Assembly: GCA_004794785.1 (NCBI GenBank)
Contig: SJOL01006434.1
Coordinates: 215,166-279,165 of the forward strand
Direction of reading: 5' to 3'
From: Opisthorchis felineus
Lineage: Eukaryota > Platyhelminthes > Trematoda > Opisthorchiida > Opisthorchiidae
Length of the DNA: 64,000 nt
Positions 22,801 to 30,440 of this stretch are shown piece by piece (positions within the stretch are counted from its first letter, which is position 1; the number at the start of each line of letters is the position of its first letter). Made by a program: the position numbers and the translations under genes. The notes beneath the pieces were generated by a model. The model was not told the origin of the DNA. It saw only the letters and a list, made by a program, of their open reading frames with translations, and ran no database searches.

Positions 22801-23256
22801 CAGAAACTGCCTGCGTACTACAATCGATTACTACTGGATATGGAATCAGTTGAAGGTCCTTGCTTATTACTTGCTGTCGAACGGAAGATAAAGGATCACT
22901 CTGCAAAGCTTGTTCAGAGCGAATTTATTTATACCTTTTCTTTCCAAACCGATATAACAATATTCTCTTTTTTGGCAGTGCTTATTTTTCAACTGATCCG
23001 CCTATCGTGACCCTCCTGTTCTAAATGTAGGTTTGAGGCCGTTAGTAACTTGTGGCGGTATCTTCAAAATGTGGCTATGCTGAAGGCTACTCGGGTGAGA
23101 ACAGCCGTCCTCAGCTCCGGACAAGCTGCTACTGAGCATATGGATCACCTAGACGACCCAAATTTTCTGGTTGCCGTTTCGACACAACTTCCTAAGAAGA
23201 AGAATTTGAAAACGAAAACCAAACAACCATACAAAGCGAAAGCACACCGAACCTGA
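2869..23256 (+). CDS. PWP2: PWP2 / UTP1 homologue, complete 14-exon gene
   Basis: Codes for periodic tryptophan protein 2, a WD40 scaffold of the UtpB complex in the SSU processome; it acts in the nucleolus on early pre-rRNA for 18S maturation. Coding exons: 2869-2886, 2922-3034, 3070-3164, 3206-3305, 3342-3485, 3527-3781, 5014-5166, 7651-8010, 8169-8512, 10977-11160, 14287-14606, 18461-18736, 19952-20285, 23031-23256. All introns are GT-AG, phases agree at every junction, and the sum is 2922 nt (973 residues plus stop; human PWP2 is about 919). The protein aligns with human PWP2 from the first residues (MRLNFKFSNLFGTAYKCGN) to the C-terminal helices. Two propellers span about residues 1-712; the Utp12-type domain spans about 745-920. 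Compared with human it lacks the long acidic linker after the first propeller, has inserts near 715-734 and 834-878, and ends in a Lys-rich tail. The start is fixed by alignment. No AATAAA was seen soon after the stop. Confidence 0.95.
2922..3034 (+). CDS. PWP2: PWP2 exon 2 (residues 7-44)
   Basis: Begins FSNLFGTAYKCGNILF and ends with the WD-type strand GNQINVYDL, matching FSNLLGTVYRRGN and GNRVTVFDL of human PWP2. Preceded by a 35-nt intron ending aaatag; donor gtaagc. Confidence 0.93.
3070..3164 (+). CDS. PWP2: PWP2 exon 3 (residues 44-76)
   Basis: Encodes ESTTLDVKSFFNIRHMALSP and onward to VAVND, the second WD repeat of the first propeller. Acceptor ttgttcag after a 35-nt intron; donor gtcagt. 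The Asp-Gly turn is split by the next intron. Confidence 0.9.
3206..3305 (+). CDS. PWP2: PWP2 exon 4 (residues 76-109)
   Basis: Encodes EASIISLISGSVVSVYPLKH followed by VTALSFSPDGK, matching VHSVSFSPDGRK of human PWP2. Flanked by introns of 41 and 36 nt. Confidence 0.9.
3342..3485 (+). CDS. PWP2: PWP2 exon 5 (residues 109-157)
   Basis: Encodes FLAIAKGHCVMLFFAPG, then YYGFLDDVTSIDWSTDSW, matching the APG and TCIDWTDDS blocks of human PWP2. Acceptor agcccag; donor gtaagg. Confidence 0.92.
3527..3781 (+). CDS. PWP2: PWP2 exon 6 (residues 157-242), end of first blades and linker
   Basis: Contains VFLAGCSDNSCRVFSV, LSGHRNPVVGGFF and the WD strand GELCVWDA, then a short linker. In human PWP2 about 70 residues with a long Glu run follow this WD strand; here only about 30 residues lie before the next conserved block, so the acidic linker is missing or much reduced. 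Donor gtaagt is a consensus site and opens the first long intron. Confidence 0.94.
3930..4572 (+). mobile_element. 5'-truncated LINE, reverse-transcriptase tail and 3' end
   Basis: Translation gives MLYACETWPLATGDVRRVQV, then FDHRCVRSVAGVGW, the conserved end of a trematode-type LINE reverse transcriptase, then LGHVLRMSSHRLPR, MPPSEWR, KGVKEITKSLG and AVRLPRWG. In-frame TGA stops at 4150-4152 (a Trp position) and 4192-4194 (an Arg position) show decay by transitions. The 3' end carries cagcgaagcatcagtgttga and a GGT/GAT-rich tail, shared with copies at 29.2 and 60.8 kb. It is in the same orientation as PWP2. Confidence 0.85.
4786..4824. repeat. (AT)n microsatellite
   Basis: About 39 nt of uninterrupted AT dinucleotides inside PWP2 intron 6. 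Confidence 0.97.
5014..5166 (+). CDS. PWP2: PWP2 exon 7 (residues 242-293)
   Basis: Encodes YRYASSAEGCLNALVTAVSF, then HKQLRMLITGFDSGHLMLHT and IPDFNLISEVK, matching NNLTAAAFHKKSHLLVTGF and LPEFNLIHSL of human PWP2. Start of the second propeller. Donor gtgggt. Confidence 0.94.
5400..5787 (+). mobile_element. tRNA-derived SINE interrupted by a second SINE (outer copy)
   Basis: Head 5400-5497 has pol III box-like sequences (tgggataactcagtggtt and ggttcgaaccc). Its body resumes only at 5696-5787 (gcttgggcaacctggcag to ctgaatgattat). The 198 nt between are a complete second SINE. GCTTGGG stands at 5491-5497 and again at 5696-5702, as expected for a target-site duplication made when the inner copy inserted into the outer one. 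Confidence 0.82.
5498..5695 (+). mobile_element. tRNA-derived SINE, near-complete inner copy
   Basis: Head with A-box-like tggctcaagtggttagagcg and B-box ggttcgaaccc, a C/T-rich link (ctcgacttcccctgtctagg), a body with catcc/ctcgtgcctccttcgggtgg and atggcagctaggcaccgaa, and an AT-rich tail of attattatttatt. This is the best-preserved member in the window and serves as reference for the others. SINEs of this form are pol III transcribed and depend on LINE enzymes. Confidence 0.88.
7651..8010 (+). CDS. PWP2: PWP2 exon 8 (residues 293-413), WD repeats
   Basis: Encodes LTVWEWRSQTCHLKAQSH, then MTSLAYSPDGLHLVTGGQD, MVKVWRISGG, VTFSEHTAAVTGVTF and SSSLDGTVRAHDL; each aligns with the human block (LLVWEWQSE, LAYSPDGQYIVTGGDD, VKVWNTLSG, FTEHSSGVTGVTF, SSMDGTVRAFDL). 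Donor gtatgt. Confidence 0.96.
8169..8512 (+). CDS. PWP2: PWP2 exon 9 (residues 413-528), WD repeats
   Basis: Encodes RYRNFRTLSVPTRQVQFACL, then VAAGGLDSFETFVWSVKTG, LTGHTAPVSSLAFNPD and SVSWDGTLRLWDL, all close to human PWP2 (RYRNFRTFTSPRP, AGAQDSFEIFVWSMQTG, LSGHEGPISGLCFNP, SASWDKTVRLWDM). Separated from exon 8 by a 158-nt intron; donor gtgagt. Confidence 0.96.
8513..10976 (+). other. PWP2: PWP2 intron 9, 2464 nt
   Basis: No recognisable repeat or gene; only short ORFs. Ends in acceptor tcttccaatccag. Confidence 0.85.
10977..11160 (+). CDS. PWP2: PWP2 exon 10 (residues 528-589)
   Basis: Encodes LCVAYRGDGKEIAISFLNGD, then VVFYDPSEGTEKGAINGKHD, matching ALAVTFRPDGAELAVATLN, ITFWDPE and GSIEGRHDL of human PWP2. 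Donor gttagt. Confidence 0.94.
11161..14286 (+). other. PWP2: PWP2 intron 10, 3126 nt
   Basis: No supported gene. A 128-codon minus-strand ORF lies at 13305-13691 (Thr/Ser-rich centre, no recognised domain); it is treated as chance or as an old repeat. Acceptor: a pyrimidine-rich stretch then attgaacag, in the only frame that joins exon 10 to the conserved KFQTIAYSADG block. Confidence 0.8.
14287..14606 (+). CDS. PWP2: PWP2 exon 11 (residues 589-696), last WD repeats
   Basis: Encodes KFQTIAYSADGEHLLAGGDS, KYVCLYSIPDRVLLKRFEV, TCNLSLDGVQE, RRRF, SSRQWRPEIHVSSVQFAPTG. It matches ALCYSADGHSILAGGMSKFV, LMKRFEISCNLSLDAMEEF and PEIRVTSLRFSPTG of human PWP2. Donor gtacgt. Confidence 0.95.
14607..18460 (+). 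other. PWP2: PWP2 intron 11, 3854 nt
   Basis: Longest intron. It holds a broken SINE (16545-16812). Minus-strand ORFs at 16059-16400 and 17576-17854 have no recognised domains. Acceptor atgcccttag. Confidence 0.85.
16545..16812 (+). mobile_element. decayed tRNA-derived SINE
   Basis: Head-like part at 16545-16592 (gagatagctcaagtgttaag) and body/tail at 16718-16812 (atggcagctaggcaccgaag, gttacggctgaacgatt, then (ATT)n), both matching the SINE at 5498-5695. The middle is unrelated or too diverged, so this may be one worn copy or two fragments. Confidence 0.68.
18461..18736 (+). CDS. PWP2: PWP2 exon 12 (residues 696-788), start of Utp12 domain
   Basis: Begins GDAFAATTTEGVLVYSL (human CWAATTTEGLLIYSL). 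About 20 residues rich in Gly and Phe (715-734) have no human counterpart. Then FDAVGLDETATPENARLAL and ALDIAIRLRLHELVKEVMES match FDPFELDTSVTPGRVREAL and AILMALRLNESKLVQEALEA, the first helices of the Utp12-type domain. Donor gtgagc. Confidence 0.94.
18737..19951 (+). other. PWP2: PWP2 intron 12, 1215 nt
   Basis: No recognised repeat. A 107-codon + strand ORF (19628-19951) runs to the acceptor ttcttcgttag but has no similarity to PWP2 and is out of frame with exon 13; it is taken as chance. Confidence 0.82.
19952..20285 (+). CDS. PWP2: PWP2 exon 13 (residues 788-899), Utp12 domain
   Basis: Encodes QLPTRQVVEFVIPFLARQLS, then HSRHVEFYTHWTDSVLRSRG, matching SLPELYVEKVLEFLASSF and VSRHLEFYLLWTHKLLMLHG. 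Residues 834-878 (Ser/Gly/Ala-rich) are an insertion relative to human, after which LQGSLEQIKTNVIHR matches the LQKSIQRHLDDL helix. Donor gtactc. Confidence 0.94.
20286..23030 (+). other. PWP2: PWP2 intron 13, 2745 nt
   Basis: Contains a short dispersed repeat at 21990-22062. A minus-strand ORF at 20511-20756 has no recognised domain. Acceptor ttctaaatgtag. Confidence 0.82.
21990..22062 (+). repeat. dispersed 65-80 bp repeat, copy 1
   Basis: Starts gtaatacactactcataaag and runs through ttgctgaaaactcttcggca and gcccacgaccagtttcgccc. The same order is found at 28063-28141, with shorter matches at 39298-39330 and 41275-41318. Confidence 0.75.
23031..23256 (+). CDS. PWP2: PWP2 exon 14 (residues 899-973), C-terminus
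   Basis: Encodes FEAVSNLWRYLQNVAMLKAT, matching the DDLSKLCSWNHYNMQYALAV helix of human PWP2, then a tail ending in a Lys-rich run (KKKNLKTKTKQPYKAKAHRT). Human PWP2 ends in an acidic tail instead. Stop TGA at 23254-23256. No AATAAA follows on the + strand within about 800 nt; TATAAA at 23283 is the nearest weak candidate. Confidence 0.94.
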
Positions 23257-24290
23257 TATCACTGGAGCCGTTTATTTCACTGTATAAAATTTACTCACGA
23301 CACTTTTTGTCTTACGTTTTACGTCATTGGGGAGTGCGCTTACATTCTGGTGCGCAGCAGCCTTGCTCAGAACTAGAACTAGATGTTGTATCATTCTTGC
23401 ATCAAAATTTCTGCACAGCTTGCTTTCATATGCTCTCAACAATACACATGCTGCAACGGCATTGGGTAACTTGCCAATCATTCTACAACATTAATGTGTT
23501 TATAAGTGTGATGGACAGTTTCTGCTGTTTTCGTCGGGTTGCCAAGTCAACCAACTCGGGTCCAAGAGAGCCAGAGATTAGACAGGCTCTGTTTTCATAG
23601 GGCCTTCGTCTATTTTTCGAGGAAATGCATATTTGCATGTTTGTCTCAGTGTGACGTTTATGTTCACTGGATTCCACAGTCTGGCGCACGTGCCTTTATT
23701 CCGATACTTGGTTACGCGCGGTGCCATACGCCGACTTCTGTGAGTGACCTAGGCTATCCGTAGTCTTCCGCGTTCGCACAGTAGGTTTAGTGTTTCTGGA
23801 ATCCCGTGAAAGTTTTATGATGCACACCAGTTTCATGTCTGGTAGAATGTGTTTGTAATTTTGGTAGGTTTTTGTTTCCGATTTGGCCGGCCCAAAGCAA
23901 GCCATCAAAATTATCTACCTATCAGTTATGATCACTTATCCACAACATCCATAGCTGATAATTCGAGAACAGCTTATGAAAGGATTTTTCATACCCCCTG
24001 AGTAGCTTATCTCTTCGACCACAATCAACGCTGTTCGGCTGCCATTGAGGCGCCAATCTTTTGCTCACAGTAACAAGACATAAGTCGCGGGATGTCAGTT
24101 TTTCATTTGCTGTCATCAGTCCTGGTGCAGAACGTGTAACATTCATAGCATATAACAAAAAATTGGGGAAGAAACAGTGGTGGGGAGTGTTCTTTTCCGG
24201 GAGACCTTTGACTCCGCTTTGCTTAGAGGATCTTTTTCAGTGAATTCTCAAGACATGTTTTCCGTTTATATTGTCGATTTTTTGGTGAAC
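23257..24290. other. PWP2 3' flank, no supported gene
   Basis: Two minus-strand ORFs, 23272-23481 and 23483-23689, look mildly protein-like but have no recognised domain. The first ends in TAA overlapping an AATAAA on the minus strand (23271-23276), which could mark the end of a convergent transcript. Support is weak. Confidence 0.4.
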
Positions 24291-24292
24291 GG

Positions 24293-24382
24293 CTACTTAA
24301 AACCTGAGAGGTATTGTATAGCTGCTTCATCCTTATGGGGAATCATCAGTGCGACCTTCCGGCCAGCAACTGAACACGAGCA
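24293..24382 (-). mobile_element. second SINE-like family, internally deleted copy
   Basis: On the minus strand gctgctcgtgttcagttgct, ggccggaaggtcgcac, gatgattccccataaggatg and atacaatacctctcaggttt follow one another. The same blocks occur in the same order, with about 55 extra nt, on the + strand at 24592-24795. Confidence 0.65.
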
Positions 24383-24591
24383 GCTGATTAGCAGTGTGAC
24401 TAGTTCTCCACTAGAGTTCCCAAATATCCTCACTACCAACAACCCAAAGTAGCTCAGGAGAAGAGTAAAATCCACCCGGCGGGTGAAACATTCATCTGAG
24501 AAGTTGTCACTCAACACGTGTCCACGTGACGTTGATTCCATGAGTGAAGAATGAGTGGCGCTGTGTTGTGTCCAAATGCAAGATAATCACA

Positions 24592-24795
24592 TTGCTGCTC
24601 GTAGCTGAACGACTAAATGCTCAGACCACCTGACCGGAGGTCGCGGGTTCGTGTTTCCCTGGAATTTCGTGAGATGTGCACTGGTGGTGATTCCCAGTAA
24701 GGATGAAACATCCATACAATGTTTCTCAGGTTTCCGGCATAGATTGACTTCATTTGCGGGTCGGAATCTCCGTTAAAAATCCCCAAACCCCCTTA
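24592..24795 (+). mobile_element. second SINE-like family, tRNA-like head, longer copy
   Basis: Head region has gctcgtagctgaacgacta and a B-box-like gcgggttcgtgtttccc, then gtgagatgtgcactggtgg, gattcccagtaaggatgaaa, atacaatgtttctcaggttt and tagattgacttcatttgcgg. Parts recur at 50190-50396. It lies 210 nt from an inverted copy. Confidence 0.65.
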
Positions 24796-25141
24796 CACTG
24801 CCAGCAATGTTCGGTTGCGTGGGACGACAAACTATTGTCAGTCTCAACATCCATCCAAGTTTCCCATTTGGATTAATAAATGTACCATTTTAGTATGTAA
24901 GTAAAGTGTCCGCTTTAACTTCTAAGATAGCGCTTATACGCAAGCAAACGTTGCCGCTGTGAGTGGTCCGTTAGGCTAACGCCAGCTGTCACTTTTAGAT
25001 GATAGAAGAAGTCTGTGATGTGACCAGTGGTACCCTGATTTGCGAACGTCACGCTGCTATCTTGATTTTTAGTTCTGAAGAGTACTTCAGTACATTTTCA
25101 GACACTGGTATTGTACACCCTACGCTTTACTGGTCTTTAAT

Positions 25142-25350
25142 CGGGTGGCGGTCGATCTGTTTGTCGAGCTTGGCATTTAAATTGTAAACGTTTCGTCACC
25201 AAACGAAGAGACATCAGTGCACTTCCCACTATTGAGATTGGAAGTGCTAACCAACCCTAAGCGCTCTTCCAATCACAATGCACCGATGATGTCAACTCGA
25301 CTGGTGATGAAACGTTTGCAACCAAATTGCCCAGTTCAGCGAGCAAAACA
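25142..25350 (+). mobile_element. foldback (MITE-like) element, diverged copy
   Basis: Begins gggtggcggtcgatctgttt then gtcgagcttggca, like the left arm at 29295-29327. Internal inverted blocks: cgtttcgtcacc (25189-25200) facing ggtgatgaaacg (25305-25316), and gacatcagtgc facing gcaccgatgatgtc. No ORF inside. Confidence 0.6.
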
Positions 25351-25542
25351 ACGGCCGGGTTGGATTAATAGTAATACTTTATTTTCTTGGTTGTTATTAA
25401 AACTGTTTCAAATGTTACCCGCCTATTTGTGCTCAAACTAGCGGAATGTGGTTATCTTACCTATATTTTGTTGGTCCTATTTCACAACATTGCACCTAGT
25501 GTCTACCAACCAGGGACTGGGTAATTCTCGCAGAACTGTTGT

Positions 25543-25737
25543 ATAATAATAATAATAATAAATAACTACCTTTTCGGGGCCCAGCTGCCATGCTAACCGA
25601 AGAAAAAGCGAGGTATGAGGCCCTTTCAGGTTGCCCAACTAAAGACAAGATCACTCGAGATGCAGAGGGTGGGGTCGAGCCACGGACCTTCCACTCAGTA
25701 AGTTCGTGCTCTGACCACTGAACTATCTCCTTGTTCG
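25543..25737 (-). mobile_element. tRNA-derived SINE, minus orientation
   Basis: Reverse complement reads gagatagttcagtggtcaga and aaggtccgtggctcgacccc (pol III box-like), then a diverged body and an (ATT)n tail at 25543-25564. It matches the SINE at 5498-5695. Confidence 0.82.
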
Positions 25738-28062
25738 TCACCGGCCTAATCTTCGCTCCCTTATTTTATTTGTGAAATCTCTCGTTCAAATTCTGCGTAT
25801 CCTAGATATGTTCGCTATTACTCTCTTTTCTGATATGCCTACCAGTGGATTAATATAAACAGAGTTGGGACTATGGATGATACCGACGAACTTGGTGAGA
25901 TCACCGCCCTTCTGCAAGGTAGTGAATAATAAGTGTTTGGTTTATTTTCCTTAAAATGCTTTGTGAACCGTCAGTGGTTGATGGTGGATACACTGTCGAA
26001 TACCAAAAACCGGAGTCTTACGTTGTCTGGTTGCAACTAATCAGGTGGGTATAAAGGAGATCGGCCACTGACTCTCTTGTTAGAAGTTTTCGGCTGGTTT
26101 TAACAGAATCACACCTCCAGTCACGGCTCGCGCCCTCCATTAGGATCTTTGAATAGTTGGGTTAATATTCTGTCTATTCACCGACTGTTCCAGTTCAACA
26201 GATGGCTAAACCAAGAACCACACTCAAATTCATCGAAATCTGTGTTAATTTCTCAGAAATACTCATGTATTAATAGTTGATTCACCGGTTATCTGTTTAC
26301 TAAGATTAAAATAGAATACGGCAGTCTAGTCACAGGTGGACTTGTGCAAATTTATTATTTCCATTTTCGTTTCACACGCCGTTATCCAACAGTCGTAAAC
26401 CCCCTGCACTCTTTCACGCATTTCGCCCGGGTATGTGATTGGCCTTGTACATCTGCAAGCAAAAACACGACTTTTTATGCTTCCTAGCTTGAGAGCATAT
26501 AAAATGTATTCACCTTACCTCAGCTGTTCGTGCTTGCTTACCTAGTCGACTATTCGTTGGGGACCGTTTTTGTTTTTTAGCCGTCCCAGACGCTGTTACG
26601 CGCGCTATTTTAGCTTGTGTGAGCACATCGGATTGTTCAGGCGTGTGTCTGCCAGAATATGCGTATCCACATTATTATAATGCTGGTTCTATCGCCTGCA
26701 ATAGAATCGGTACGAATGGATACATCCAGTATATGAATTGCTATTTGGCGCCGGTCTGCTTATCAGCGCAAATATATTGCTTCCTCCGACGTTGACTATC
26801 TCACAGAATTGTGGTATCTCAGGTGGTGACCCACACAACTGCAAAAGATGGGTACTAACACCTAGTGGAGAACACGGAACTAGTGAACAGTATTTTCTAT
26901 GAAGACAAATTTTTATCACTTCATATGCAACCCATCCTCCACCGAGCTACAGTGGGTCTTGTTACTGTGAGTGAAAGTTAGCAATAAATGAACGCTGCGT
27001 TTTCCGTACTCAGCATTGGCGTACACAACCGGTACTGTTTGTCGTGGATCATTTTGTTTTAACGCCGGACGTCCGGACTGGAAATGGAAGAGGACCGGGA
27101 AATGCCATTGCCCAACTGCGTCGCTCGACTGATTGTGATTTTTCGAACAGACTCCGCAATTCACACTTCTCTCGAAAGATCACAAATGCTATCATCTCAA
27201 TACACATCGTCGTCGGTTATACGAGTTAATTTGAGGATATTCTGAAAGTGTCTTCTCAAAACCGGTATGTTCTGCAAGGCCCTAATTCTCTGGAAGAAGA
27301 TTGTGACCATTAATTGTGCTAACGCTGTAGACCTGAATTTCTATTGGTTCTCAATGTACCAACTTGGCGACAGTTTTTAGTCCCATGTTTCTTGTGTATT
27401 TGATTTTGGTCAGCCGAACGAAGCCATAATATGACGGAATACAAGAGTTGAAGTGTACCTGATAGTGATTCGTAAGACAAAACGTTCTGTGACGATCTAT
27501 ACATATACGTATCGGTGGACAGCTCTCATATAGTGAATTCTTCTACGTCTCAAGCAGGATGGGAGATATAGTGGATCAACGTTCCCTTCTGTAATAAGTG
27601 TCTTCATTTCGCCCACTTCCAACGTTCTCAGGCGGTATAATCTGCTTAGGGTGGTCGGACTAACGTGCAAACGAGAGTACTGAGGACTCACGGTAGTCAA
27701 TGTCGTTTGGCAAGTGACCCAACAGATAAGTCAGTAAAATCTATACTCTGTGTAAACTGTCTGCATCCACAGCGATCACTTTTGATCGCCCTCTTCAAGT
27801 ACGGGTTGGACGCCTAAAGAATGCTATTCAACCGTTCGGATAGCCACAGAAACGTCACAGTTGTACGTGCATATCGAGTTTTACTGTTTCTCATCTATGT
27901 GATGGACGCACTTCCGGACTTCATCTAGACAATCCGACCAGGAGACCAATTTTGCGCCATGTCCTACAGGGCTTTCAGCCAAGTACGTGATGAGTCACGT
28001 AAAATCCAGCCACAAAGCCAATCAGATCACATAACACAAACATGTACTAGGTCATCTTTAGA
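25738..28062. other. intergenic stretch, nothing recognised
   Basis: Short ORFs only. Minus-strand ORFs at 26916-27164 and 27497-27700 have no recognised domains, and no RNA gene or clear repeat was seen. Confidence 0.5.
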
Positions 28063-28141
28063 GTAATACACTAGTCATGAGGTCGCTGAAAACTCTTCGA
28101 CAGCCCACGACCGGTTTCGCCCTTCTTGGGGCTCATCAGGT
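28063..28141 (+). repeat. dispersed 65-80 bp repeat, copy 2 (longest)
   Basis: Starts gtaatacactagtcatgagg, then tcgctgaaaactcttcgaca and gcccacgaccggtttcgccc, ending near ttcttggggctcatcagg. Nearly collinear with 21990-22062. Confidence 0.75.
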
Positions 28142-29150
28142 AGGCGCAGTCCCCGAGCTTCAGTCAACCTTATGTTCTACTTTTGTCCTGTCATTGCGTC
28201 TTCTGGAATGGATAAGGTAACGTATTTTGGTAGACACTAATTTGGACTACAAAGCGCGTCCATAAAATTTGTTCCCTGCTCTAGGCATTTCGATCTGACC
28301 ATAGCCTCCAGTTTCATAGTCATTGTGGTGGCTCATACGGGGGCTCCATCCGTAAAGACGGCAGCTGCAAGTGCGACTGAATTCACTCAATACAACTTTT
28401 AGATTTCTACCGATCGATCGACTGGTTACATTTTCATCTTTTCCACCTTGTGCATGCTTTGGTGAACAAGGGTTTGCGTAGCAGACGGTCTAACCACCAT
28501 ACTTTGTGAGGCGTTTATTTGAGGAACCTGGTTCTTCCGGAAACTACTTGGTGCACTTCTGTGTTGGGAATCCGATGCTTCCACCAGATATTGGCGATGC
28601 AACTGAGGATCAACTGTTGAATGTGCAGGAGTGGTCACAAGAATGATTAAGATGACTGAGTGCTAACCCCCTGCACATGTATGATAACTGTCATCGAACG
28701 AACCATCGTTATTCCTTGATGAGCTTTATTGCCAGCCACAACGATGGTAGATCTCTTAACGCTTACTGGGGCGCTTATTTTGAGTAAATCCCTATGAAGC
28801 GACTTGTGTCACGTTTTATATCATCCGACATTAATGTAAATAATGGACAACCCAACTCGATCGCAAACAATGCAGGAAAGCTGTTGTGGGACAATAAATA
28901 GGGGTAAAGAAAGAAAACCTAAATGAACTTCATAAGAATGATGACAGATTTTATATTAAGCTTTGAGTATGGTGGTATGTTTGATTTTGTGAAGATGCTT
29001 GTACAGGTTTGGCGTGTTGGGTCTTTAAACCCACGGTGGCGGACTGTATTGCAATTAATGTGGGTCTATCAGTGTAAGTATAATGAACACCTAAATTTCA
29101 GTTGCGTTCCCGACAATCTGCTAATGGCAGCCTTTGGGGCGAGTTCAGTT
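28142..29150. other. intergenic stretch with unrecognised ORFs
   Basis: A 70-codon minus-strand ORF at 28426-28638 is rich in Gln, Ser and Pro. A 121-codon + strand ORF (28923-29288) ends inside the LINE 3' repeat and is therefore not a normal gene. Confidence 0.4.
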
Positions 29151-29159
29151 GCGCACTCG

Positions 29160-29222
29160 TTCTACGGCAGCGAAGCATCAGTGTTGAACACTGATGTCAT
29201 GCTGTCGATGATAATGATGATG
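29160..29222 (+). mobile_element. LINE 3' end with (GAT)n-type tail
   Basis: Contains cagcgaagcatcagtgttga, acactgatgtcatgctgtcg and a GAT/AAT tail. The same 3' end closes the LINE fragment at 3930-4572 and recurs at 60831-60881. No reverse transcriptase sequence is visible directly upstream, so the copy is heavily 5'-truncated or diverged. Confidence 0.72.
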
Positions 29223-29280
29223 GGGTTTCCAGAAATTATGTATGGTAATGTGTTGGAATATTGGCAGCTCTGGCGCATTC

Positions 29281-29450
29281 ATTGGTAGTTGATCGAGTGG
29301 CCGTTAATCTGTTCGCCGAGCTTGGCAACTGACTTGCTTGACTTGGGTGGGTCCCACCCAACAGCACACTGATGTCTCTTCGAATGGTGACGAAACGTCT
29401 GTAAGTCAATTTCTAAGCCCGGCGAACAGATTAACGGCTACCTGACCAAT
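29281..29450. mobile_element. foldback (MITE-like) element with about 45-bp inverted arms
   Basis: Left arm: attggt, then ggccgttaatctgttcgccg and agcttggcaactgacttgc. Right arm, reverse complemented: attggt, then agccgttaatctgttcgccg and ggcttagaaattgacttac. The arms match over about 40 nt with few differences and enclose about 60 nt including gatgtctcttcgaatggtg. No ORF. Related pieces lie at 25142-25350 and 54655-54745. Confidence 0.8.
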
Positions 29451-29756
29451 TCCAAAAAATTATAAAACCCTGCTTCATCGAAATTAGCCGAATGTGTTGT
29501 ATTTAAAAAATCTGAACTGACTGCGTCGCTATAGAGACAGCAGTGTCTAATCGTCTTTGCATTTCCATGCAGCTAAACTTGGTGAAACTAATTCCATTCT
29601 CAGATGAAGTAGGGTCTATGTATTAGAGATCAAGCGGGAAAATAATGTCCGGTCGTCTCGTAACTGCTTATCTAATGGTTAGGGAAACTCAAGTATCATT
29701 AGACAGACACCACGATAGGAACTAAAGTTATTCGTAAGAGCGAAATTGTACGCTTG
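29451..29756. other. intergenic stretch, nothing recognised
   Basis: No ORF of note and no repeat identified. Confidence 0.5.
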
Positions 29757-29822
29757 CTGTGTGCTCGAATCACAGACTTCCTGCTCAGCGGACGAGCGCC
29801 CTAACGGCTAGGCTATTGTGGA
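29757..29822 (-). repeat. tRNA-like (SINE head-like) sequence
   Basis: Reverse complement has an A-box-like tagcctagccgttaggg and a B-box-like gtgattcgagc about 30 nt later, the layout of a tRNA or a tRNA-derived SINE head. A proper acceptor stem was not established. Confidence 0.45.
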
Positions 29823-30371
29823 CGCTTCCCGTGAGATTTCTTAAATTCATTGACGGGAATGTTCAGAATAGCCCATCCTGTCAATAACTGGAAAACAGAA
29901 ATTAGAGAACGACGCTTCCCACTTCACTGGTCATCCCTATTTACAACTTCTAGTTTGGCTTTAGATCCACCATTCAGGTACTTGTAGAAAAAATCCGGAG
30001 ATAGCTCTGTTTCAACCAGCTTGTTCCTTTCACGTTAAGTGCTAGTAACCATCTATCTATGCGGTGTTATGGCAAAATAGTTTTCCCACGCTTTTTGAAA
30101 TTTGTAGGGTTCCAGGGGCATCGACTGTTTTGAAAGTTGTGAGGAGGGACATGACAAGGAGTAAGGAAAAGAGGGGAAGCAAATGCGACCAACCGTAATC
30201 ACTAAGCTATCCTCAATACCGACAATTTGTGTGAAGTTCGCGCAGAATCGGAGGATATCCTGGCAAGATTTATTCAGTCCGCGTAAAAGAACGCTACTGG
30301 AGAGGCTGGTCGACACCGGATCACGCACCTGAATTGTGAAGTTGATGGATAGTTGAGCTAAATCCTGTCTA

Positions 30372-30440
30372 AGGGCGAGCCACTTTTAGCCCAACGGTAC
30401 AGTAGTTGACTGCTTTCCCGATTGTCTCGGGTCTGAATCT
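30372..30440 (+). repeat. weak tRNA-like sequence
   Basis: ttagcccaacggtacag resembles a pol III A box and gggtctgaatc a B box at plausible spacing. It is probably a worn SINE head; no body was matched. Confidence 0.35.
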
